Positions 48,918-60,900 of a stretch of 64,000 nt of DNA are shown here, piece after piece. Made by a program: the position numbers and the translations under genes. Numbering within the stretch: the first letter of the stretch is position 1; each line of letters opens with the position of its first letter. This stretch comes from Metridium senile (taxonomy: Eukaryota; Cnidaria; Anthozoa; Actiniaria; Metridiidae), in the NCBI GenBank assembly GCA_949775045.1, contig OX459096.1, positions 49,467,790-49,531,789 on the forward strand. Direction: 5' to 3'. The notes beneath the pieces are model-generated. The model was not told the DNA's origin. It ran no database searches and saw nothing but the letters and a program-made list of their open reading frames with translations.

Positions 48918-51900
48918 TCATCCAGTATAACCCTTGTACAAGGCTACTTGTTCTCGTTGATTGGTTCTACATGGACATAGTCTAGTCACGTGATCATCCC
49001 GTGCTACACAGCTATATAACAACGGCATTTCTTGTAAGATACATTTGTGATTGGTGGAGTTGTATGCTGGTGCGTAGATCGACTCTTTCTTTATCTGGTA
49101 TTTACATCGCAAACCAAACCTGAAAACAAACACATTTTTTTTTATAAATATAATCCTCTTTTTCTCCTTATTCAGAAGAGTGAAAATATGTGCCTTCGGC
49201 CAAATTACTGCGGTTTTGAATTTCTGTGAACAAACGCCGTGTGTCTGAGAATTTAGACGGTCTAAATTCTCAGAAAGCCCATCAGTTAACCAAATGCGAG
49301 GCATTTCATGATCATTGAAATTCAAGACCAAGGATGGGTTAGCGGCTGGGATCAAAAGTGTTTGCAGTATGTACTTACACAGCGGTCAAACGACTACGCA
49401 TGCGTGCCGGAAAAATTTCCCCAGCGGTAAATGTGCCAACATTAGGAATTTCGAACTACAGTGTTTGAAGTCGATTTATAAGAAATTCCCTGAATATATA
49501 AGTTTGAAGTTTTGTGTACACAACTGCTTTGATAGTTAGATGCTATATTGCATTTTGATTACATTTTGAGAAAAAAAGTGATGAAATTCCGTACGGAATG
49601 TCCGATTTTGTGGTGGATCATGTTACTTGCTTTTTTTTTCGCGCATGCGTGGTCGTTTGACCACTGTGTTGTATGTACTGCCATTTGCTATTGGAAGAAA
49701 CCTTTTTTTATATGTTGCTGTTCCCATGTTTTCTCGCTTACCTCAAAGTTTTCTCAATACAACCCTGTACTTTTCTTTGTTCGATGGGACATTGAATGTT
49801 TTGTAAAATATGCTTTACTCGATGGGCTTAATAAATGTAGTTAAAAAATGGACCATGCAGTCATCTTGTGCGCAAAAAACTACATCAGTATTTTGAAAAG
49901 TATATTGTATTGAAATGCGTTTCTTAGTATATATCAAACCTTTTTAGCATTTTCATATTGTTGAGATGAGGGAAGAAAGAAGGTTCACACAGAAAACCTG
50001 TCAACAATAAAAACAATAAACAACTTTAAAACTTGTAAAATGGATTTTGTTTTATAAATATATATATAGGCGAAGCGGGAAATGTAAAACCTACATCTTT
50101 TAACTAAAGGAATATACAAATATACAAACTGACATATTTAATTTGATAAAAATGCATTTAAAAATGCGCATTGGATGTGTGCAATTACCAATCAGAATGA
50201 GTGATTTTTAATAGTTCGTTTATAAGCAAATTTTATGCACTTATCAGCGAATTATTATCATTATTAGTTTAATATCAACAAAACCTGTACAAAAAGACTA
50301 TAAAAAACATACTGTAAATTTTAACAGACCTTTATCAAAGCAGACGTTTTTACAAGACTCTCCCATTTGTCCTTTCAAAATTCTCAACTCTGATTTTGGC
50401 GGCCATTGATAGCCTGAAGTACAGAAATCCTATAAAAGATTTAATGACAAGAAAGACATAAGTGAGCAAAAAACTTGTTACGCATGTCACAGGGACCCCT
50501 AATCAATCTTTAATTGTAAATAGATGAAATAAAAATTGGTGTTTTAGTGATTTTTTTTGTCGCGCGCATTATTGATGAAAATCACGTGGGATTCCTGTGT
50601 TAATAAAATTCAATGCTTGGCTTCCTGTGGCACGTTGCTAGGTGAGATGACGAATGGCAAAAACGTTTCTCGCGTAGCTTTTCTCGGCAAATCTGTCGGC
50701 AAATCTCTCTTTTAGTAATATGCGACTTCACACGGGTGGACAACTTGCAATGCAAGGGCACTCTTACCACAGGAAACCCAACAATAAAATAAGTTCAAGT
50801 CAACACAGGAAACCCAAGCGGCGAGTAATTGCATTTACGCGATATTGTTCGCGATTTCAAACAATTATTAATTGATTAAGGGTCCCTGTGCGTATGTCAA
50901 GAATAATATTATGTATAGACCCTTTTAATAAGTCCCGAAGTTTTGTGTTTTCCGCGCTTGACGTCATATTTATTCTTTTCAATTCCTATCATATTATGAC
51001 GTCAAGCGCGGAAAACACGACACTTCGGGACTTATTAAAAGGGTCTATAATGTATGTTTGTACCAGATTTTCAAGAAACGCATTGACTCTTTGCAGCATG
51101 CCTTCATGTGTAAATTCGTAGGGCAGACGAGGAACTTCCTGAAAAGAAAACATATTTGTCGCAATAAGTTATGTGAAAAAAAAGTCATTAATATTTTATG
51201 AGAATAAGTTATATATACCATCAGATAATACTGAAAACACTGGATACGAAACTTATATGATCACGTGGGCTTTTTCGCGCTACCCAGGGCCGATTGGCAT
51301 AATTAGCATTGCGTACAAAATTATGTTAATTTCTTAAATTCTCACGTGAATGCTTTGCGGCCCCACTCTATATAGCAGCCGCTCATTCAAGGTCAGTGCC
51401 ATTCACCGTTTCAAATTTGTTGGCAAGCGTTTTTTCGCATCACCCACCTCCCCTGACGACTCATCCCAACGCATCCTCGCTGTATATCTGTCGGCATTGC
51501 GGTCGAAGACGTCATCCATAACTTATTATCAAGCAGTGTTAATGGTAGCCTCCTATGTAACCGTTCCTTTGTGTCGTATTGCGTGACAACACAAAGGAGC
51601 GGCTGCATAGGAGGCTATGTTAATGAGTGTGCAGTGAGAATATATTACTAGTGGAAAATCGGTACGGTGGATAATACAGCTTTTGTTAGCAGGAAAATCT
51701 TTTTTTCAATATAAAAGTTTATTTGTAAACAGAGAAAGCAGCCGCGTCGATTTTGGTCGCTTTAGCTCAAATGTGACGTCCCGTATTTCCACTAGGCTGC
51801 GCTGTGACGCAGTTTTCCCTGATATAAACTCCCTGCAATCAATCCTTTAACTTACCTTTGAATCTAGTATAGTTTTGATCGTGTTTTCCACTTCTTGGTC

Positions 51901-54900
51901 GTTCGTAATATCAACAGTATAAACGTATGGTTTACCTATAAACTCTTCAGTATAGGGATTTTGGGAAGCAACCTAAAACCACCGCAAGGTGTTGGTTAAT
52001 AAATGACAGTTGTTAACTGATCAGTAGATAATTTTGTCAAAGAGTAGAGGGAAAACCTGCGTTGTTATTTTGTTATTATTAAAATGCATGCTCTTATTGT
52101 CTTGCCACGGACTGTGACATATTTAAAAGTCCGAATCAGCTGGAATCAGGGATTACAGTAGAGGGATCGGGATCTTATGAATAAATTCAGGGATTTGTAA
52201 AAAATCGGGATCAATCACGAGAAAACATCCCTCGACACGTCACGACACTGTAACTAAACCCCAACAACAGTCCGTCTTACCGTTCGGTTAGTAGGTTTGT
52301 GAGCGAAAAATGCTGCATTTTCTCTGTTCTGCGGAGGAGTAAGCTGTAAAGAGAAATCAATTACATACAGGTGAATACTGAATTCTGTCAATTCAAGCAA
52401 GGACAATCACACACATTTGCATGCAACTCAAATAATCACTATATTTCACATAATAAAATTTACCTTAGGGTTGATGTAGAAGCATCCATTCGCAATAGCA
52501 TCGAGAGGACCAGGTCCTTCATACGGGTAACCAAGACCTATGAATACCTGAAATAAAGAAACAATGAGAGTTGGGCTGATGGATGAATGATTTATATACT
52601 TTCAGTGAAAAATCGATTGATCGACTGATTGATTGTTCGAAAGATTAATTGAATGCTTAATTGATTGATTGATGGTTTGTTTGATTGATTGTTCGATAGA
52701 TTAATTGATCGATCGATTGATTGATTGATTGAATGTTTAATTGATTAATTGATGGTTTGTTTGATTGATTGTTCGATAGATTAATTGATCGATTGATTGA
52801 TTGATTGAATGTTTAATTGATTAATTGATGGTTTGTTTGATTGATTGTTCGATAGATTAATTGATTGATTGATGGTTTGTTTGATTGATTGATTGATGGT
52901 TTGTTTAACTGATTGGTTGATGGTTTGATTGCTTGATTGATGATTTGTTTAACTGATTGATTGATGGTTTGTTTGATTGATTGATTGATGGTTTGTTTAA
53001 CTGATTGATTGATGATTTGTTTGATTGATTGATTGATGATTTGTTTGATTGATTGATTGATGATTTGTTTATCTGATTGATTGATGGTTTGTTTGTTTGA
53101 TTGATTGATGTGACTGACTGTCTCAATATAAAATTGATTCCATTTGAGTGACTAATGTTGTACCTTAGCGTTTTGAAGAAGCCTTGATAGCCTAGACACA
53201 CTCACAATCCCATGGTTATTGACGTAATCAGGTACGAATGTTTTAATATCCTTTTTCTACAAGGCAGTTAATGTTAAACGTCACTTGCAAGGTTAAATGT
53301 TACAATCTTAAATGTGGTTACACCCATGTATTTGCTATAAAGCTACAATCATTGTTAAAAATGTAGTTGACACATTTTTAATATTTTATCTCCAAGTGTG
53401 ACTACTTCATTTACTTTAAGTATAACAAATCCCCCCTCCCTTCCCCCACATCAATGTTAATGTGAAATGATAGCGCATTGATAGGTCAACCACATAAGCA
53501 CCAAACAACAATGACTCCCTCCTCAACATTGCGAAGGGGGGTGGGGGGGGGGGGAGTAGTAGCATTTCAGGAGTGCTTAAATGACTTTATCACAAAACTT
53601 TTGCCAATGATTGTAGGTACCATTGCCGTTGGATTGGGTATGAATTTTGACTTGCCGTCTTAAACAGGATTTGCATTTTACCTATCTTAAATTGCAGGAT
53701 CTAGAATTTTGACAAAAGATCGTATGCTTTTTCATTTTTTTTTAATTTGTCTTCAATAGAACATGAATCTTTCGGAACATCCCTATCAAAAACCATGTCG
53801 AGTACCCCGTCCTCCGGTTGGCAATCCATCAAACCTACCGTGCCGTTGACTGTTCCGTGCAGCTCAAGATACTTGTGTAATATCTGAAGATATCTTTGTT
53901 TTCCCTTTTACGACAAAAAATACAAAGTCTAAATGTAAGCGCAACCAAAGAAGCATCTTAATTATCTAATATTGTTCTATAAGGTTAAGCTACACTTTCT
54001 TTCCATGCTATACCGTTCTGTTTGGCGATTCCCTTGTCGATGATTAGATTACTCACTTATTTATTTTAATTTTAATTTAATTTTAATCAATATTTATACA
54101 GGAATGTCTAATTTAGCATAGCTAGTTTAAATAGAGCCCTGTTAAAATTTGTTCCATGCTCTAGCTGCTATTTGTTTTGTGAGAATTGAAGACGAACTTA
54201 ATAACTTAAAACGTTTCGTTTGGCGTCCTTGTTTGTTTGTTTGTTTGTTTGTTTGTTTGTTTGTTTGTTTGTTTGTTTGTTTGTTTGTTTGTTTGTTTGT
54301 TTGTTTGTTTGTTTGTTTGTTATTGCTTACCTCGTAATACTGTGGTAGTTTAGCATAAATCAATCCCCTGTTTTTTCTTGGTGGCGTTAATGATGCCGTA
54401 GAATAACCATTTGCTGAAATAGCGAAACCCATAAAAAGGTTGTCCGGACTGTGCGCTGGAATATAAAAATAAACAAGTCATTATAAACAAAAAATAATCC
54501 ATAATCGTCAGAAATACCGTATGCAATCTTGAAAACAATACCACTACCATATATGGTATTGTAGCTGAGAAGTGACAAAAGACTTTGATTAGCGCGCGAG
54601 ATTTTTTTTAACAGGTTGAGATTTCAACAGAACAATTGGCATATCTTTGATACGTCTTTAATAGGTTGCAATGATCGAGAAGGTATTCAGAAAGGTCTCT
54701 ATCATTGCAAGCTCACTATTTGACTCGCTTCAACCACAGGGAGCCCACTCTCAGAGACTCACTGATGATCGGTTTACTCCACGTTTGTGTGTCAAGATTG
54801 AATATTAATTAGATAGTTTTGTCTTCAATAAAATTCCTTCAAAGTTTTCATATAGGGACATTAAATGATCATCCAAAACATGTATTATTGCAGAAAAATA

Positions 54901-57900
54901 GGAGACATTTGTGTTTTGAAGGAATTTTATTGAAGACAAAACTATATAATTAATATTTAATCTTGACACACAAATGTGGAGTAAACCGATCATCAGTGAG
55001 TCTCTAAGAGTGGGCTCCCTGTGCTTCAACGCAGATTTACGGCTTCCTTTCAAAATGTCACAGTACATTGTAAATGGGACAATTGACTATTGTATTTTGC
55101 AACCTCCTGATATCGTGAAACTTACGGTACATTGTGAAAAATTGCTGTAGATTTAAATTCAAGTTGCCAAAGTTTGATCTTGATATACTTCCATTGTAAT
55201 CAGCATAGTTAAACTCAGATTCTGTTCCAAAACTATCAAGTAGCCACAGCTTACATCTGAGTCAAACAAGAATGAGGATCAGTACTTACTTAAGTAAAGA
55301 GCACAGGCAGCCCAACTATTCGATCTGATGATTTTTTTTAATAATATTTTTTTACCTTGCGCCGATCTGTTAATCATTGATCGCGCGAGTGGGGTTCCTG
55401 TGGTGTATTTGTTTGAATGCGCGCGGATGGGATTCCTGTGGCTTTTTGAAAGCAATTTTTCCGTCGCGCGGAATCGCACGCACGACACCGCGCGACTTTG
55501 AATTGCTTTGAAAAAGCCCATCCGCGCGCATTCAAACAAATACACCACAGGAATCCCACCCACGCGCTCAATCTTAAAAAACAGACTTTTTCCAATATGG
55601 CGCTCGGGGCGCGGTTAAAAATAATTTTATTGTCATTAAAATAATCTTCAGATAGAATTGTTGGGCTGCCTGTTTAAAGAGCATTTCTTATAAACCTGTA
55701 CATTCCACTAATTCAACGTATATCTTACTATCAAGGTTGTTATTCATCGATATTGGGAGGTGATTGAGCTGGGTAGTCGTGGTTACAAGTACCGGGTACC
55801 GGGTAAACTGGTCGTATCTCTTAGTGTATCTCTTCTCTTGTGGTATCTCTTGGGGTTTAACATGTCACGTCCTTTAAAAGGAGTTCCGGTATATTTTACC
55901 CGGTACTTTTACCTTTAGTATGCCCTGGCCAGTATGTACGTTACAATTTTTAATGACCTTATTAGCGTCCGTAAAGCTTTGTCAATCTTTCAGTCTCCTC
56001 TTACATATCGGATACTTTTTCTTGTTTGAAATGTTTCAATAAAGAACACGTACAAAAGAACGGCAGTTCGAATTCACCTTGGACAAAGAAACCCATTTCC
56101 GAAGATGATTGTATTCGTAAAACACTGGGGCAAAGGAGACAATAAAAAAGGACCGTATATTGTTACACTGAGCTTCTTTTTGGATTCCTGTGTTATCAAA
56201 GGTAAGGGAGTCGTGAGGTTTGTAAGCGGACGGAACCCCAGAAAGTCCAACAAACTATCTTTACTTACCTATAGGTCGTAAAGGCAGGGCCAAGATTGTT
56301 TTGTAGTATATTTGTACCAATAATATCGGTGATTATACGATCAACATGGCGAACCTCACTTGCTGCGCAACCATGATCATGTGATGTCAGTATTCTGATA
56401 GAGCAATATAGTAAAGTAACAATAGCAATAGTACATCGATAATTACGGTTATGGTTCGTATGGTACGGTTCTGGTATTGAGTGTAAAAGCACTTTTCATC
56501 AGTTATTGATAGATAAAGCATAGTTTAGATGTCTGATTTGGCTGAAGTCGAACTACATCCAGTAATTCGTGAGAAAAAAGTTTCATCAATTAGCCCAACT
56601 ATCCTGTCTGAGGATTTTTTGAAGTGAATAAATATAGAAACATTTCTGTTACCGCGCGCCATATTGAAAAAAACAACAACACAGTATTTTATCATTCTTT
56701 GAGCGTGTGGGTGGGCTTCCTGTGGTATATGTAGTTGTTTAATCGGCGCGGATAACTCTATTCGCTTAAAAATTACTCAGATGAAATAGAGTACAAACAC
56801 TACAAAGTATGCAACATAAATACCACTAAATACTGCTAAATTGTGCACATTCTTTTGTTCTCTATTGTTTAATCAACACTATTTAGTGGTAAATAGTACA
56901 AAGTATTGCACACTTTTAGTGTTTGTACTCTAGTTGGGCTAATTGCTAATTAGAATTGCATACCCTTGCGTCTCTAATTGTGAAAAACTCTTTGTGATCT
57001 CGAGTTGATGCCCGAGTATGTACAGAACACAGATAACATCTGTCCACTGTACTAGCTCACCAAGATATCCACCACTAAACGCTTGTTGTAGTAATGTAGG
57101 ATAGAAATCGCATGAGCCCATGTAAACTACGATCTAGAGAATTAACATCATAATGTTAGCTCTTGGAAGTTGTACCGTTCAAATGTAAATACAGTGGAAC
57201 CCCGTTAATCCGGCCACCGAAGGGACAGCCAAAAGTGGCCGTATTAACTGAGTGGCCGTATTAAATGGGTAAATTTTATAGAAAATGTATGGGCATGTAT
57301 TTCGTCCGGACCTAAAAAAGTGGCAACAATAACGGGCTTGCCGTATTAAGCGGGTGGCCGTAAGGCGGGGTTCCACCGTACTATATTTGGATTGCACGAC
57401 CGAAAGGAATTGTGGTTACACGTACATACAACATATGCGTGTATTACTAGATGTCTGGTAATTACAAATAGGTCGTTTTTACACAAAGGAACCGCTGTAG
57501 ATGCATCGACTTATGGTTATTTGAGCAATTACTACTCAGTTGTCGTCTTTGAGATGAGTAACTGTGGATGCATCTACTTACTCAATTAATTTAGTAACCA
57601 CTACTCACTCATTTTTGCAGTGCGTAACGGTCGATGCAGCGATTCACTCAGTTATTTGAGTAACATGATTCACAACAGGCGTTCTTTTGGGTTTTTGGGA
57701 AAAATCGAATTTTGGGGTTCCTGTGTTGTCGTGATACCCGCCCGTTTAACACAGGAAGCCCCAAACCCAATTTTTCCCAAAAACCCAAAAGAACGCCTGT
57801 TGTACTGACTACATGATTAATAAATCTTCAATTAATCTTTGCAGTAAAATACTATACATACACGTTGTCTTCTTCGCTTTTTCATTTCATCTTTATGTAC

Positions 57901-60900
57901 CAGCCCCTTTGCTGCCTCTACCCATTCATTCCAGGAGGATTGGGCTCTAGTTCGTATCCAACCAAAGTCTTTATGCTGTAGCAGTTTCAGCAAACCGCCA
58001 ATGTTGGTCCGGATCTTGGCCTAATTGTTTTGAAGTTTTTGTTTATATGTATTTAATATTTCACTGAGCTTAAGCAATGTGGGGTCACGTAACTATCCAG
58101 AATCGCTACAAATGATTTGTAATAAATCATTGATTAAAAATAAAACATATTTTAAAATTCTTGTCTCTCTCTCTCTTTGTTTCCCATTAGGAAGACTCAA
58201 TATATCGAAATATAAGAAAGTCCAACGCAAAATAATTAGGACGTTTTGACATCGTCCGATACCGTCATTATCAAGTGAAGTTGAATAGATGAAGCGTGTA
58301 TCATCTAAACTTGACTTGATAATGACATCGTCCGATACCGTCATTATCAAGTGAAGTTAAATAGATGAAGCGTGTATCATCTAAACTTGATAATGACAGT
58401 CGGACGATGTCGAAACGCCGTATCTTTTGGCGTTTATCTTCTTATATCGACTTTGTATCAAAGTCTAGACTTATCAATATTGATAGTGCTGCATAAAAAC
58501 ATCAGATAATTACCACATCAAACGTTCTTTCAGTGGATGGTTTTTCCTTTCTCCATGGCAACCTTGGACACCATGGCTCAATCTGCAACAAAACGCGCAT
58601 GATGAGATCATACGTAGTTATATTATCATAGTCACGATCTTACTCATCATCATCATCATCATTATCGCCATCGCAATCTTCATCAACACCATCATCATGA
58701 TTACTATCAACTGATTACAATTGTTTTCAGCTCACCTCACTGAGATAAATGAGTATCGAGCAGGGATCACTAATGTTCACATTGTGTTTCTCGCCATGGC
58801 ACTTTTCGTTCCACTGTTGCTTGAATCGCTGCAGCAAATTTGAATCAAATGCATTCAAATTTTAATATTATATCAATACATTCTAAAATATAAATATATA
58901 ATAAATATAAATTCGTATTTTGCTATGATTTTGCCAACCAACCATTGTTATAAGAACAAAGAAAATTAAAAAATCTATTGTGTAAATGATTGGCAAATTA
59001 GCATCACAATGCCAACACTTGTAAACACTACGTTCACCTATGAACCACCGTCCTTGCGGTCGTCCCTTCTTTGGAAACCCAAGTTCTACTGAGTGGGGCC
59101 GTGAGGGCTTGAGGACGGAAGAAAAGTTACCAAGCCCACACGGCGCCACTCATTGGCTCCTTGGTTTACTATTCTCACCAGGGAAAAACACTCAAAATGC
59201 CAAATAAAACATATTTAGGGCCTGTTTACATGCATAGAGATAGAGTCACCCTCCTAGAAGGGTCACCCTATCAGCAAGGTAGGGTGACCCTCCTAGGAGG
59301 GTCAGCTTTTTGTTTACTTACTGCTGTTTTTGACTTTCTGCGAACTCAGACATTCCCACGGCTTGTTGTGAAATACGTTTTTCGCTGCCGTCAATCGAAA
59401 CTAATTAGTCGGTACCTTTTAAATCCTTGATTGACGGCAGCTAAAAACGTATTTCACAACGAGCCGTTTTTTAGCTTCTATTATTTTCTGATTTGAAAAT
59501 CATGGAAACGTTATGCATTCACAAGACAAGCACATCAACTCTGCAAAAAATCTTCTGAATTTAGACCCGCGTTCACGAGAAATCAAGATTTTTCGTTAAA
59601 GTCATGATTTTTTTCGCGTTCGTTTTAGTGTCGATTTTTGGAACTATAATGCGTCACAACAATTAGTGTTTTCGGCAAGAATTACGAATTAAACTGGTCA
59701 TAATTAGCTGTACATCGATTTTAGAGATACCAGAGAACCAAAAAGTGTTAAAGTTTGTTTCGATGATCTTATAGGGAACTAGTTACCAGTCCCGCACGGA
59801 CAAAAAAGTTCACGAAATAAAACTTTTAAAGGTATTTCGTGCTATAACTCGGAAAAGAGCGTGGTGTTACCCCATTTTTATTTTGTAGTTGGATTTCCCT
59901 TATCAGAACTTTCATTCCGTGAGATAAAAATGATATGGTTTTCGAGCGCAAATTGCAGTATTTTTCGCATTTTGAGTATATTTTTGCATCAAAATTCTCG
60001 ACATGCACTTTTCGCAGTAGTTTTTTTGCCAAAAGGATTTTATAGAGTAAAATATGGCAAGTAATATGTTTGTTAGTAAAGTGCCTTTCGTTTGCAAATG
60101 ATTGTTAAAAAGTTTGATATCGGGAAAAATAGAATAAATAGCGTTTTATGTTTCAAATTCCGACAATTTTTGTCTCAAAAATCAACCAAATGGGCTCCAG
60201 TCTACCGCCTTTATCTCCGAAACGAATATGGTGACCCGTTATTTTTATTTTAGTTTTGAACTTTGCTTAGTTTGCTCTTTTTACATGAGAAGTTTCAAAA
60301 AGGATTTATCGACAGAATCCATGATCGTTAGGGGGAGGGCTATCTCGAATTGTATAAAATGACGTCAAATGACGTATTTCGCGCGCCAAATGGCAGTGAA
60401 AAACCGCAGCCAAGGATGCTAAAGAGAGGAAAACTGAACTTGCCCTTTTTGAATCTCTACCCGCTATCATGCTGCTTATCCCCACACTATTTTAGATATA
60501 TATAATCTGAGATTAACCCTACGGTCATTTTCTTGTAAACAACGATGCACAATAAGGGCTTTATATCTAGCCTGATTTTCAGAGCCGGCCTGGGTCCTAC
60601 GCTATCACTTTCATTCTCGTACTCAGACCCTTCTCAGCTTTCAGAAGTAGGGTCTGGGTACGAGAATGTTTCTCCCTAAAGTTTGGGGAGAAAGTGATAG
60701 CGTAGGACCCAGGCCCGATCTAAAAATCAGGCTAGTATATATCTAGTTACCTTATATTTATAGCGGCACAGTGGATATCGAGTGTCGATTACAGCAAAGC
60801 ATTGACTGTGTATTGATGGGATTGTTGACCTGAAACGTTCAACTGCCGCAGCAAACATGAATTAGAGTTGTAATGTTATCACTTATTTCAATAAACAATA

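Noticed and set aside
49120..49214. Extension of the last MGAT5 exon upstream (reads KFKTAVIWPKAHIFTLLNKE)
   Set aside because: The frame is open and superficially fits, but the exon 49997-49940 (LCEPSFFPHLN) supplies the conserved segment and joins 49119 in the correct phase.
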